64,000 bases of DNA from Nonomuraea coxensis DSM 45129 (GCF_019397265.1 NZ_CP068985.1:8526501-8590500), one strand, 5' to 3'; positions 15,498 through 23,780 are shown, counted from the stretch's first letter. Notes: generated by a model from the sequence alone, not told the origin. Numbers and translations are program-made.

Positions 15498-16493
15498 TCA
15501 GCCCGCCGTCCGTTCCGCGATCCCCCAGAACCACTCGATCTTGGCCGCGTTCCTGCGTTCCTCGATCCATTCGCTGAAGATGCGGCGTTCGACGAGGCCG
15601 CGTACGGTCGCGTCGAGCACGGCCGGCTCCACCGCCAGGACCTTGACCAGCAGGTGCCCGCCCGCCACGGGGAACGGCCCGGCGACCGTCCCCGGAGCGG
15701 CCCCGAAGATCCGCTCCGCCGTCTCCCGTTCGAGGTCGCCGCGGCGGAGGGTGGCGAAGACCTCGCCGGGAAGGGCGCTGCCGTCGGCGAAGGCCCGCTC
15801 GACCGTGGGGAGGAAGTCGGCGGCGCCGGGCACGGCCGGTTCGGTGACGAACACCGCCCGCGCGACGCGGGCCACGTCGAGCTGCGCGCCGTGCTCGGCG
15901 AACCAGCCTTCCACCCGGCCCTCGGCCACCCGCGCGCGGAGCGCGGCGACGGCGGCCTCGACGGCGACCAGCTCCTCCAGCTCCTGGTGGGAGATGCGGT
16001 GGTGATCCATCCAGGCCCGGGTCGCCTCCACGGTCAGCAGGCCGCGCGCGCGCCGGAAGGCGTCCATCGCCTCCTGCAGCGCGGCGTCGCTCAGCGGTTC
16101 CCGCGTCTCCTCCAGCTCCTCGCGTACGAGGCTGTCGGCGATGAGCCGGTCGGCCAGCGCGGACTCGTCCCAGATGAAGTCGAGGCAGGCGATCGCCCTG
16201 GCCACCGGCGTCTCGACGCCGTTGACCCGGAGCAGCAGGTGCTCGCCGGCGCGGTGCACGCCGCGCAACGGCCACGGCAGGGCCCGGTCGGGGCACCAGG
16301 ACAGCGAGATCGTGGCGCCGTCGCCGTCCTTGATGAGCAGGGCGTGGTGCAGCGAGCCGTCGAACTCCTCGCGCTGGGCGACCAGCCGCGTCCGGGCGCG
16401 CGGGTACGCGGCGCGGAACTCCTCCAGGCCGCGCCCGGGCGCGCCCGAGCTGAGCAGTCCGACCGCGTCGGCGAGCATCGGCCCGTACGTCAT
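15498..16493 (-). CDS. PpiC-like peptide maturation system protein
   Basis: The 331-residue protein matches, as I remember it, the family called putative peptide maturation system protein (TIGR04500-like). The N-terminal half (1-150) contains HHALLIKDGDGATISLSW and GVETPVARAIACLDFIW. The C-terminal half is alpha-helical and then resembles a SurA/PpiC parvulin core (DFLPTVERAFADGSALPG, GTVAGPFPVAGGHLLVKV). Its ATG overlaps the stop of the ATP-grasp gene (ATGA), so the two are coupled. A role as a folding or carrier partner in maturation of the small precursor upstream is inferred from this context. No protease catalytic motif is visible. Confidence 0.65.
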   Translation of the reverse strand: MTYGPMLADAVGLLSSGAPGRGLEEFRAAYPRARTRLVAQREEFDGSLHHALLIKDGDGATISLSWCPDRALPWPLRGVHRAGEHLLLRVNGVETPVARAIACLDFIWDESALADRLIADSLVREELEETREPLSDAALQEAMDAFRRARGLLTVEATRAWMDHHRISHQELEELVAVEAAVAALRARVAEGRVEGWFAEHGAQLDVARVARAVFVTEPAVPGAADFLPTVERAFADGSALPGEVFATLRRGDLERETAERIFGAAPGTVAGPFPVAGGHLLVKVLAVEPAVLDATVRGLVERRIFSEWIEERRNAAKIEWFWGIAERTAG

Positions 16494-17449
16494 CGCTCCA
16501 CTCCGCTCTTCAGCAGGTCGCCGATCGCGGCGCTGATCGGCAGCCCGGTGGCGTCCTCGATCCACAGGAACTGGCCGTTGGGGTTGATCTCCAGGAAGAC
16601 GTGGCGGCCGTCCGGCGTGAGGATCAGGTCGATCGCGCCGTAGGACAGCCCGAGCCGCTCGACCAGCTCCAGGCAGCGCCGGGAGACGTCGGCGGGCAGG
16701 TCGTGCGTCAGCACGGGGGTGGCGCCGGGGTCGTAGTGCCGCCAGTCGTAGCGGGTGTGGTTGCTGACCTGCGAGTGGATCTCCGCCGCGAAGATCTGGC
16801 CGCCCACCACGGTCACCCGCACCTCGACCCGCTTGGGGACGTACGCCTGGACGATGACCGGGCACAGGCGCAGCGCGTCGGCGTGGCCGAGGTCCGCCGG
16901 GGTCACGGGCGCCGCGAACCGCCCGAACCGCTCGCCGTCCGCTTCGAGCTGGTTGCCGTGCACGGGCTTGGTGATCACCCGGCCTTCGTGCCGGTCGTAG
17001 AAGTCGAGGAAGGACTCGGGATCGTTCGTGACGAGCGTCGCGGGCAGGTCGAAGCCGAGCCGCCTGGCCACTTCGAGCTGGTACGGCTTGCGCCCCGCCC
17101 GGTCGATGACCGGCCGGGAGGCGGGGACCTTCAGGCAGCCCAGGGCGTCCCACAGGCTCTCGGCCATGACGCGGCACTCCTCCTCGACGTGCTCGCGGGC
17201 GACGGTCGACGGATGGGCCACCGGGTTGCCGGGGCGGCGGTACCAGATCGCGGTCAGCTCGTCGAGGACGAGACGGCGTCCGCCGTGGGTGAGGGTCCGG
17301 ACGGTCGAGCCGTCCCCCGGATGGCCGATCTCCAGGGTCGCGGCGGCGGGGAACAGCGCGGGGTCGAAGACGGTCACGTCCTCCCCGGCGAGGGTCTCCA
17401 CGACTCGTTCGGCGTGCTCATCTCCGCCGCAGGTGAGGACGAGGATCAT
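16490..17449 (-). CDS. ATP-grasp RiPP maturase (graspetide-type)
   Basis: The 319-residue protein is an ATP-grasp ligase of the MvdD/SAV_5884-like group. These enzymes activate acidic side chains with ATP and join them to Ser/Thr (ester) or Lys (amide) in a precursor (known for graspetides). Visible parts are an N-terminal preATP-grasp domain (MILVLTCGGDEHAERVVETL, AIWYRRPG), the ATP-binding VITKPVHGNQLEA, VIVQAYVPKRVEVRV, and the metal-binding FLEINPNGQFLWIEDATG near the end. The start at 17449 (ATG) lies 52 bases after the precursor gene. It lies between the precursor and the PpiC-like protein in one operon. Confidence 0.85.
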   Translation of the reverse strand: MILVLTCGGDEHAERVVETLAGEDVTVFDPALFPAAATLEIGHPGDGSTVRTLTHGGRRLVLDELTAIWYRRPGNPVAHPSTVAREHVEEECRVMAESLWDALGCLKVPASRPVIDRAGRKPYQLEVARRLGFDLPATLVTNDPESFLDFYDRHEGRVITKPVHGNQLEADGERFGRFAAPVTPADLGHADALRLCPVIVQAYVPKRVEVRVTVVGGQIFAAEIHSQVSNHTRYDWRHYDPGATPVLTHDLPADVSRRCLELVERLGLSYGAIDLILTPDGRHVFLEINPNGQFLWIEDATGLPISAAIGDLLKSGVER

Positions 17450-17501
17450 CAGCGTGGTTCGCGGTCGGGGGGCGCGACCAGGCCACGCCCCCCGCAGCCG
17501 G

Positions 17502-17657
17502 CTAGTTGCTGTCGCCGGAGGTGTGCGAGTGGCCACCGTGGATCACGATGACCTGGCTCTTGGCGCCGCCGCTCACCTGGAGCAGCTGGCCCTCGTCGAG
17601 CTCGGCGCCCAGGGCCGCGATGTTGTCAAGGCTGGTACGCGTCTTCCCCGTGTTCAT
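17502..17657 (-). CDS. RiPP precursor peptide with Gly-Gly leader end
   Basis: This is a 51-residue peptide starting at the ATG at 17657, with GGTGG just upstream. The leader (1-31) carries a short helix region, LDNIAALGAELDEGQLLQ, and ends in QVSGG, a double-glycine cleavage site. The remaining 20 residues are AKSQVIVIHGGHSHTSGDSN: a hydrophobic VIVI followed by a His/Ser/Thr/Gly stretch with one Asp. It is directly followed by the ATP-grasp gene. A single Asp against three to four Ser/Thr and one Lys allows few crosslinks, unlike classical microviridins, so the modification may be unusual. Confidence 0.75.
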   Translation of the reverse strand: MNTGKTRTSLDNIAALGAELDEGQLLQVSGGAKSQVIVIHGGHSHTSGDSN

Positions 17658-17798
17658 TTCCCACCTTTGTGTCCGCATGGGGGGCCGAATGCGCCCCATC
17701 GCACGGAGCAGGCTAGGGAGGCGGTGCGCCCGGCGTCGTCCGCCGCGTGGATGATCACCTGTCATCCTGGAGGTGGAGCGTCCTCGTCCGGCAGGCGG

Positions 17799-18302
17799 TC
17801 ACGAGGCGTCGGGGCCGCAGGTCCACGACACCTCTTCGGTCTGGAGGGCGCCGCCGTACTGGTAGGGGTCCCAGCCGTCGCGCATGAAGAGCTGCGCCAC
17901 GACGTCCGAGGGGGCGCCCAGCAGGTCGTCGGAGGAGGTCTCGCCCAGGAGGCGTTCGGCGGCCTCCACGTCGGGGACGCGGATCCGGTAGTGGGCCTCC
18001 AGGTGCACCACCGGGCTGTGCTCGGTGTCGCCGGAATCCTCCTCTTCCTCTTCCTCGCCGGGGGCCGGTTCGTTCTCCAGGTCGCCGAGCGGGTTGCCCC
18101 ATCCGGCGAGGTCGGCGCAGAGGGCGGCGTAGGCGAGGGCGGAGGCGCGGAGTTCGTTGACCGCCGCCGTCACCCGCTTGTAGTCCTCGGGAGCTTCGGT
18201 GAGGATCAGGGCGTGCCGCTCGACGGCGGCGCCCAGGTCGGCGGCCCCCAGGAGCAGGTCGTTGTGCCCGGTCGCGCCCTTGCCGTCATGGGAGTCGGTC
18301 AC
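17799..18302 (-). CDS. Hypothetical acidic protein, candidate immunity protein
   Basis: The 167-residue soluble protein has a helical first half (HALILTEAPEDYKRVTAAVN, ALAYAALCADLAGW), a strongly acidic linker (six Glu in a row around residue 86) and a second half with HLEAHYRIRVPDVEAAERLL and DVVAQLFMRDGWDPYQYG. I recognise no family. It lies five bases downstream of the toxin-like gene, which is where immunity genes of polymorphic toxins usually sit, and its acidity contrasts with the basic toxin tail. The function is inferred from position only. Confidence 0.5.
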   Translation of the reverse strand: MTDSHDGKGATGHNDLLLGAADLGAAVERHALILTEAPEDYKRVTAAVNELRASALAYAALCADLAGWGNPLGDLENEPAPGEEEEEEDSGDTEHSPVVHLEAHYRIRVPDVEAAERLLGETSSDDLLGAPSDVVAQLFMRDGWDPYQYGGALQTEEVSWTCGPDAS

Positions 18303-18307
18303 GATGT

Positions 18308-19207
18308 TCAGTCCTCGAAGTCGAAGTGCCTGGTGTGCATGATCTCACCTTTGTTGTTGAGGTAGTCCACGTGGTAGTGGCCCCCTTTGTTGCACACCCC
18401 CCGGAAATGCGCCCGGGGACCGCCGTCGGCCGCCGCCCGCCTCGCGGCCGCCTCCGCGTCGGTCCTCGACGGTTTCTTGGCGCTGCCCCTGTGTGTACCC
18501 GAGTTCGTCTTGTTGGGCGAGTTGGACCTTTTCCACTTGGACATCGGGGCGATGGTGGGGCCCTTGGGGCCGTCCATCCCGGAGGGCCTGCGGGGCAGGC
18601 GGGCGGGCAGGCGGGGGCCGCCGGCCAGGGCGAGAGGAGGGCCGCCGCCCCACGGGCCGCGGGCGTTCCTGAGGATGTTCGCCAGCGGCTGGGTGACGCG
18701 CCGGGCGAGGCCGGGGGCGAGCACCCGGGCGCCGCCCTCGCCGGCCTGCTTGAGGATCCTGCCCATGGCGTACCGGGTGCCGAGGACCGTGGCCGCGGCG
18801 GTGCCGAGGGCGAGCGGCCCGCCCGCCAGCATGGTGGCCGAGAGCTTGACCGCGCACGACGCCGCGTACGAGATGACCCCGACCTTGGTGGCGGTGATGA
18901 CGCCGGCCGCGCCGTCGAGGATCACCGGCGCGTACCTGGCCGCCGCCGCGGCGTCGGCGAGGTGCCCGCCCCCGCCCGTCGTCTGCCAGTAGCCGGTCAG
19001 GGCCGTCGCGGAATCGCCCTGGTAGGCGGCCGGGCTGGTGGTCCCGGCGACGGTGGCGTCCGCGCGGGCGCCGGCCGCCGAGGTGCCGGCGAGGACGGTG
19101 CGCCACGCGTCCGCGTCCAGCCGCAGCTCGTCCTCGTCGACGTTGGGAAAGGGGATCCCCGCCAGGGCCAGGACGCCGTCCGCCCAGAGCGGCAGGGTCA
19201 CACCCAT
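18308..19207 (-). CDS. Type VII-associated polymorphic toxin-like protein
   Basis: The 299-residue protein begins with a helical secretion-type domain (DEDELRLDADAWRTVLAG, then YQGDSATALTGYW) typical of WXG/LXG-like exported proteins. A hydrophobic middle (about 100-165, with ATMLAGGPLALGTAAATVLG) follows, then a Pro/Arg-rich basic linker (185-255). The last 40 residues form a compact different module: FRGVCNKGGHYHVDYLNN and EIMHTRHFDFED, with several His that could bind metal or act in catalysis. This layout is that of polymorphic toxins. The start at 19207 overlaps the upstream gene by ten bases. I do not recognise the toxin family, so the activity is unknown. Confidence 0.6.
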   Translation of the reverse strand: MGVTLPLWADGVLALAGIPFPNVDEDELRLDADAWRTVLAGTSAAGARADATVAGTTSPAAYQGDSATALTGYWQTTGGGGHLADAAAAARYAPVILDGAAGVITATKVGVISYAASCAVKLSATMLAGGPLALGTAAATVLGTRYAMGRILKQAGEGGARVLAPGLARRVTQPLANILRNARGPWGGGPPLALAGGPRLPARLPRRPSGMDGPKGPTIAPMSKWKRSNSPNKTNSGTHRGSAKKPSRTDAEAAARRAAADGGPRAHFRGVCNKGGHYHVDYLNNKGEIMHTRHFDFED

Positions 19208-19521
19208 GACGTGTCCGTCAGGTCGCCGATGTCCTGGACGGTCGCCTCGTTGACGTCCGACACCCGCCGGCTCGACAGCGCCAGCGCGTCTCCCGTGGAC
19301 CCCATCAGGTCGCTCATGTGGGTGTAGGCGGCCAGGGCGATCGCGGTGCACTCGCTGTACGCGGTGACCAGCGGGCGCAGCAGGCCGTCATCGCCCCACG
19401 AGGCGGCGTCGCCACGCTGCCGTAATCGCCGCAGCGCCGCCGCGTAGTCCGTCCCGTCACCTCTCAGGTGCGCCGAAGCCGTCTCCAGCGACCCGTGGAC
19501 CAGCCGAAGTTCCGAATCCAT
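19198..19521 (-). CDS. WXG100/EspC-like small helical protein
   Basis: The 107-residue all-helical protein without a signal peptide has the size and pattern of ESX/type VII secretion-associated chaperone or substrate proteins. It has an amphipathic helix (LRLVHGSLETASAHL), a central ASWGDDGLL turn (WXG-like Trp-Gly), a second helix (LVTAYSECTAIALAAYTHMS) and a C-terminal SDVNEATVQDIGDL segment. It overlaps the toxin-like gene by ten bases (ATGGGTGTGA), implying coupled translation. It probably pairs with the toxin's N-terminal domain for export. No type VII ATPase or channel genes are in the window. Confidence 0.6.
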   Translation of the reverse strand: MDSELRLVHGSLETASAHLRGDGTDYAAALRRLRQRGDAASWGDDGLLRPLVTAYSECTAIALAAYTHMSDLMGSTGDALALSSRRVSDVNEATVQDIGDLTDTSWV

Positions 19522-19531
19522 GAAGCGTAGG

Positions 19532-19560
19532 TTAACGGGCGGATCGCGGGCTGGTATCTT
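19532..19560 (+). promoter_or_regulatory. Probable sigma-70-type promoter of the first ybaB gene
   Basis: TTAACG (19532-19537) and TATCTT (19555-19560) are separated by exactly 17 bases. They precede the ybaB start at 19603 by about 40 bases, in the gap divergent from the toxin locus. Confidence 0.5.
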
Positions 19561-19602
19561 GCCCGGGCGTGCCGTCCCCGGCGTCTGGTGAAGGAGTGTG
19601 CG

Positions 19603-20013
19603 ATGTCGTCCTCGGGCCCTTGGAACGACGACCTCGAACACCTCGAACGGGTCCTCCGGCAGACCGAGGAGGTCATGCGTGAGCTCGGCTCCGCCCGCGC
19701 CGAGATCGCGCAGGTCACGGGCGTGGGCGAGGCGGGCGGCGGCATGGTGCGCGTCATGGCGGGAGGCGGCGGGCGGCTCAAGGCGATCACGCTCAACCCT
19801 CGGGTCATGCGCCTGCCGGCCGGTGAGCTGGCGAGGCAGGTCATGGCGGCGACCCGGGCGGCGCAGGAGGCGGCCGGGCGCAGGTCGTACGAGATCGTCG
19901 AGCGGGCGCGGGCCCGCGCGGACAGCCTGCCGGAACCGCTGGACGAGACGTACGTGCGCCGCAGGATCGAGCAGGTCGCCGACGAGATCGACGGGTTCTC
20001 GCCGTCGCCGTGA
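19603..20013 (+). CDS. YbaB/EbfC-family nucleoid-associated protein (first copy)
   Basis: The 136-residue protein follows the YbaB/EbfC pattern: an N-terminal coiled-coil helix (DLEHLERVLRQTEEVMREL), a beta hairpin (GMVRVMAGGGGRLKAITLNP) and a helical RLPAGELARQVMAATRAAQEAA. The family binds DNA as dimers. The start at 19603 follows AAGGAG seven bases upstream. A second copy follows 46 bases after its stop. In actinomycetes, such YbaB genes beside WXG-like genes are common and may act as local regulators or accessory factors of the type VII cargo; this link is inferred. Confidence 0.82.
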   Translation: MSSSGPWNDDLEHLERVLRQTEEVMRELGSARAEIAQVTGVGEAGGGMVRVMAGGGGRLKAITLNPRVMRLPAGELARQVMAATRAAQEAAGRRSYEIVERARARADSLPEPLDETYVRRRIEQVADEIDGFSPSP

Positions 20014-20059
20014 GCGGACACCGGGTGGCGCCTGACCCGCCCGGGTGTGAGGAGACGAA

Positions 20060-20461
20060 GTGCGTAGATTCGACGCGGACCCCGCCAACTGGCGCGAGGC
20101 GGACCTGGAGCGGGACGCGGAGCAGGCCGCGAAGATCCTCGCCTGGATGGACGACGGGCAGCGCGAGCTGGACGAGATCATCGGCGCCGGCGAGGCCGCG
20201 GACGGTCAGGTGAAGGCCACCGCGGCCGTGGACGGCACCGTACGGGAGATCGTCATCACGCCGCGCGCCATGCGCCTGGACAGCAGGTCGCTGGCCGAGC
20301 AGCTGATGCTGGCCGTCACCCGGGCCCAGGACGACGCCGAACGGCAGAGCCGCAGGCTGATGGCCGACGCGCTGGGCGACCTGCTCCCTGACGGCGGGCT
20401 GGACCTTCCCGCCTTCGAGGAGCGGCTCGGCCGGCTGCTCCGTTCCTTCGAACGCCCCTGA
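20060..20461 (+). CDS. YbaB/EbfC-family protein (second copy)
   Basis: The 133-residue protein has the same fold pattern as its neighbour: a long helix (NWREADLERDAEQAAKILAW), a hairpin (GQVKATAAVDGTVREIVITP) and a helix (LDSRSLAEQLMLAVTRAQDD). The C-terminal tail differs (LLPDGGLDLPAFEERLGRLL). The start is the GTG at 20060 after GAGGAG. The two proteins are diverged paralogues likely to form a heterodimer or work in sequence; both face away from the toxin-like operon. A short hairpin follows the stop. Confidence 0.8.
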   Translation: MRRFDADPANWREADLERDAEQAAKILAWMDDGQRELDEIIGAGEAADGQVKATAAVDGTVREIVITPRAMRLDSRSLAEQLMLAVTRAQDDAERQSRRLMADALGDLLPDGGLDLPAFEERLGRLLRSFERP

Positions 20462-20470
20462 CCAGGGCGG

Positions 20471-20488
20471 TCCCCGCTCGGGCGGGGA
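20471..20488. terminator. Short hairpin between convergent genes
   Basis: TCCCCGC-TCGG-GCGGGGA is a perfect seven-base stem with a four-base loop, between the second ybaB stop (20461) and the stop of the minus-strand SHOCT gene (20489). No T-run follows on either strand, so its effect as a terminator is uncertain. Confidence 0.5.
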
Positions 20489-20896
20489 TCACACCCCGGC
20501 GAGGACCTTGGTCTTGGCGCGTTCGTACTCGTCGTCGGTGAGGTCGCCGCGGCGTTTGAGGTCGGCGAGCCTGGCCAGCTCGCCGCCGGTCCCCGAGCCG
20601 GCTGTCCCCGAGCCGGCGGCGGTCTCGCGCACGTAGGCGCGGAACGCCTCCTCGTTCGCCTGCAGCCGCGCCATCTCGCGCCGGCCCATGCCCTTGCCGC
20701 GGACGATCAGGTAGAGGAGGACTCCCACGAAGGGCAGGAGCACCAGCACGACGGTCCAGCCGGTCTTGCCCCATCCGCTGACGTCGTCGTCGCGGAACAG
20801 GTCGCCGATGACGCGGAAGAGCAGCATGAACCACAGGACCCACATGAAGAACACGAGCATGGTCCAGAAGAGATTGAGCAGAGGGTAGTCGCCCAT
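20489..20896 (-). CDS. PLDc_N/SHOCT-domain membrane protein
   Basis: The 135-residue protein has two transmembrane helices (about 7-28, LFWTMLVFFMWVLWFMLLF, and 45-65, WTVVLVLLPFVGVLLYLIV). A Gly/Ser/Thr-rich linker follows, then a C-terminal SHOCT motif (ELARLADLKRRGDLTDDEYE, then RAKTKVL). Such proteins are small membrane proteins of unknown function. The GTG/ATG-initiated frame starts at 20896 with GGAGCG upstream. Confidence 0.85.
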   Translation of the reverse strand: MGDYPLLNLFWTMLVFFMWVLWFMLLFRVIGDLFRDDDVSGWGKTGWTVVLVLLPFVGVLLYLIVRGKGMGRREMARLQANEEAFRAYVRETAAGSGTAGSGTGGELARLADLKRRGDLTDDEYERAKTKVLAGV

Positions 20897-21052
20897 CGCG
20901 GCGCTCCTTTCGGCACTAGACCGTTTTGCGCCTTTTATAGGTTTATGCCCGCTTTCCCGCCTCCGCTAGTCCCAACATTCGGCCAAGCTTCTCCACCGGG
21001 CCAGGGGATGAAGGCCCAGCTCAAGCGGCCCCGGCTTGTACGTTGATGACCG

Positions 21053-22183
21053 ATGGAACCGAGACCCACGGTGCAGGTGCTGCTCGCGCCCGCGAACATC
21101 TGGCGTGCCGGGCTCGTCCTGGCGGCCGTCGTCGCCGCCGCGTTCTTCGTCCGCTTCGTGCTCGTCGACGCCGGATCGCTGGTCGCCATGCTGGTGATGG
21201 CGTGGTTCCTGTCGCTCGCCATGGAGCCCGCCGTGCGCCGCCTGTCCCGGCGGACGCGCCGCGGCACGGCCACGCTGCTGGTGATGACGCTGTTCATCCT
21301 CGGCCTGGCGATCTTCCTCGCGCTGTTCGGCAGCCTGTTCGTCCGGCAGGTCGCGGTGCTGCTGAAGGCGCTGCCCGACGTCGTCGCCGGGGTCGTCGAC
21401 TGGGTCAACGCCCGCTTCGGCACCCGCTACGACATCTCCGGCATCCTCGCCTCGCTCAACCTGACCCCGCAGCAGGCGGCCACGTACGCGCAGGGCGCGC
21501 TCAGCGGCGTGCTCGGCCTGCTGGGGACGGTGACGGGGGCGGTGTTCAACCTGTTCACCCTGCTGCTGCTGACGTTCTACCTGTCGGCCGACGGGCCGGC
21601 GCTGCGCCGGTGGATCGCGCAGTTGCTGCCCGGCCGGGTCCAGCAGGTCTTCGTCAACGTCTGGGACGTGTCCACGATCAAGACCGGCGGGTACGTCTCC
21701 TCCCGCCTCGTCCTCGCCGCCGTCAACGGCACCGCCTCGGCCCTCGTGTTCCTGCTGATCGGCATGCCGTCGTGGCTGGCGCTCGGGGCGTGGACGGGTC
21801 TGGTCGCCCAGCTCGTGCCCACCATCGGCACCTACATCTCCATCGCCCTGCCGGTCGTGGTGGGGCTGGTCTCGCCCCATCCCTGGATCGGCCTGGCGGC
21901 GCTCGGCTGGGGCGTGCTCTACCAGCAGGTGGAGAACCTGACGCTGGAGCCGAAGATCAGCTCACGGGCCGTGGACATCCATCCCGGGGTGTCCTTCGCG
22001 GCCGTGATCCTGGGGGCGTCGCTGTTCGGCGCGATGGGCGCGCTGCTGGCCGTGCCCGTGGTGGCCATGCTGCACTCGCTGGTCGACACGTTCGTCACCC
22101 GTCAGGAGCTGCAGGAGCCGGCCGGCGGGGCCACACAGGCGCCCCCGCCGGCCAGCGGGGGGAAGCCGCCGCCATCCAGGTGA
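21053..22183 (+). CDS. AI-2E family transporter
   Basis: The 376-residue membrane protein is of the AI-2E/PerM type. It has about seven to eight helices: an N-terminal pair (RAGLVLAAVVAAAFFVRFVL-like and LVMAWFLSLAMEP), a helical extracytoplasmic stretch (about 105-165) and a C-terminal group with LVAQLVPTIGTYISIALPV and EPKISSRAVDIHP. This last motif is conserved in the family. Substrates of most members are unknown; some are Na/H antiporters or signal exporters. The C-terminal tail is Pro/Ala rich. The start at 21053 (ATG) lies close behind a weak GATGA context. Confidence 0.9.
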   Translation: MEPRPTVQVLLAPANIWRAGLVLAAVVAAAFFVRFVLVDAGSLVAMLVMAWFLSLAMEPAVRRLSRRTRRGTATLLVMTLFILGLAIFLALFGSLFVRQVAVLLKALPDVVAGVVDWVNARFGTRYDISGILASLNLTPQQAATYAQGALSGVLGLLGTVTGAVFNLFTLLLLTFYLSADGPALRRWIAQLLPGRVQQVFVNVWDVSTIKTGGYVSSRLVLAAVNGTASALVFLLIGMPSWLALGAWTGLVAQLVPTIGTYISIALPVVVGLVSPHPWIGLAALGWGVLYQQVENLTLEPKISSRAVDIHPGVSFAAVILGASLFGAMGALLAVPVVAMLHSLVDTFVTRQELQEPAGGATQAPPPASGGKPPPSR

Positions 22184-22205
22184 CGACGGCCTCCTCCGAT
22201 GCCGG

Positions 22206-22730
22206 CTACGTCATGCCGGCTCTGTTGAACGCCTTCATCTCCTTGCCGTACACGGCCAGCGCGTAGATGACGAGGACGTCGAAGGCGATGATGATGAACG
22301 ACCAGAAGGGATAGGCGGGGAGCCAGGCGAAGTTCACGAACGCCTGGATGGCGGCGAGCGTGATCCCGACCACCCGTCCCCAGGTCTTGCCCGACATGAC
22401 GGCGATGCCGGCGAGCAGGACGACCACCCCGACGATCAGGTGGAACCATCCCCAGGCCGTGAAGTTGACCGGGACCGCCAGGTTGTTGGCGGTGACCAGG
22501 TAGAAGCCCTGGTGAAAGAGCCCCACCAGGCCCATCAACGCCTGGAACGCGCCCAGGATGATCATCCCGATGCCGGCGAACATCACCCAGCCGAGCCAGC
22601 CGCTGGGCCGTGGCTCCGCCCTCGTCGCGGGGGCCGTCTCCGTCCGGTCCGCCTGACGCGGCTGGGGCACCGCCTCCGAGATGTGCTCCCGTGAGGTCTG
22701 CTGGGTGCGTCCGTAACGCGGTTCTTCCAT
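22206..22730 (-). CDS. DUF7144-type four-helix membrane protein
   Basis: The 174-residue protein has a hydrophilic N-terminus (1-42) followed by four hydrophobic helices: WLGWVMFAGIGMIILGAFQA, AWGWFHLIVGVVVLLAGIAV, WGRVVGITLAAIQAFVNFAW and FWSFIIIAFDVLVIYALAV. This pattern is common in actinomycetes and is called the DUF7144 family as far as I recall. The start at 22730 is chosen for GGAGG nine bases upstream; the open frame to 22847 looks non-coding. The function is unknown. Confidence 0.8.
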   Translation of the reverse strand: MEEPRYGRTQQTSREHISEAVPQPRQADRTETAPATRAEPRPSGWLGWVMFAGIGMIILGAFQALMGLVGLFHQGFYLVTANNLAVPVNFTAWGWFHLIVGVVVLLAGIAVMSGKTWGRVVGITLAAIQAFVNFAWLPAYPFWSFIIIAFDVLVIYALAVYGKEMKAFNRAGMT

Positions 22731-22917
22731 GATCGGCTCCCTCCGCACGGCGGAGTTTCCGTTGAGCGGCCCGAGCCGCTGAGGCGCGTGCCCGCCACCG
22801 CTCCTTACTCCGGCTCTCCTACCCGACCTCTTCCACACTCTTCGCAAATAGCCACAAAAATGGGCAAATTCCCGTGGACTCTTTTTGCCTCCCCGTGGCG
22901 CTCGACGCGCCCGACGC

Positions 22918-23780
22918 TCAGGGGCCCGCCGGCGGGGGCAGGCGGCGGATCGCGATCATGGCGGCGTCGTCGCCGAGCCGCCCGCCGGTGTAGGCCAGGA
23001 GGTCGGCGCACACCCGCTTCAGCAGCCCTTCCGGGACCTCCCGCGTCCAGGCGAGGAGCCGGTCGGCCAGCGGGTAGAAGACGCCGGCGGCGTCGCGCGC
23101 CTCGGTGACGCCGTCGGTGTAGAGCAGCAGCAGGTCGCCCTCGTCGAAGCGGAACGAGCAGACGCTGTATCCCCCGCCGCCGAGGGCTCCCAGGCCCAGC
23201 GGCGGCGCCGGGTGCTCGCACTCCAGCGGCGTGACCTGGCCGGCGCGCACCAGCAACGGCGGCGGGTGGCGCTCTCGGTGCGTACGGCCCCGTACAGGTC
23301 GCCGCCGATCCTGGCCTCGGCCGCGGCGGCCACATAGACGGAGGCCAGCCGGAGCGGGCCGAGCGACTCGGGCAGCGGGCGCAGCAGCGCGCGCTGCGCC
23401 GCCTCGGCCACGGAGCGCACCTGCACGAGGACCCGCCGCTCGCGGTCACGTAGGAGGCAGAACAGCACCACGAACACCGAGACCATGACCACGGCGATGA
23501 CCTCGGCCCGCATGTTCGCGGTGCCCATCAGCCCGTGGCGGAAGCCGATGACGAGCTCTGCCGCCACCGCGAGCAGCCCGATCACTCCCGTGAACCACGC
23601 TCCGGCGAAGGACGCCGTGATCGCGGGGGCCGCCACCAGCAGGGCGCCGAAGCGGATGCTGCGCGGGGACAGCAGGTCGGCAGCCGTGATGATCACGATC
23701 ATGGCCAGCGGAATCACCGCCAGCGCGTGATTGCGCAGTGATGGACGCCCCCACGGATGCGGGTTTCCCCGATATCCCAC
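22918..23780 (-). pseudogene. SpoIIE-type PP2C phosphatase with central deletion
   Basis: The N-terminal part (from 23780) encodes three or four transmembrane helices and the start of a SpoIIE-type phosphatase domain (LRLASVYVAAAAEARIGGDL, YGAVRT). At about 23275 the homology jumps, in another frame, to the second half of the domain (HPPPLLVRAGQVTPLECEHP, GDLLLLYTDGVTEARD, and GDDAAMIAIRR to the stop at 22918). From memory of the family, about 80 codons are missing, including the metal-binding GDVxGKG block. Both the missing block and the frame change make this inactive. It was probably an anti-sigma-network or cell-surface signalling phosphatase. Confidence 0.8.

Noticed and set aside
17999..18068. 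Run of GAG/GAA codons (CTC/TTC on the plus strand) as a possible simple repeat
   Set aside because: It encodes the acidic linker of the candidate immunity protein; imperfect and short, so not listed as a repeat.
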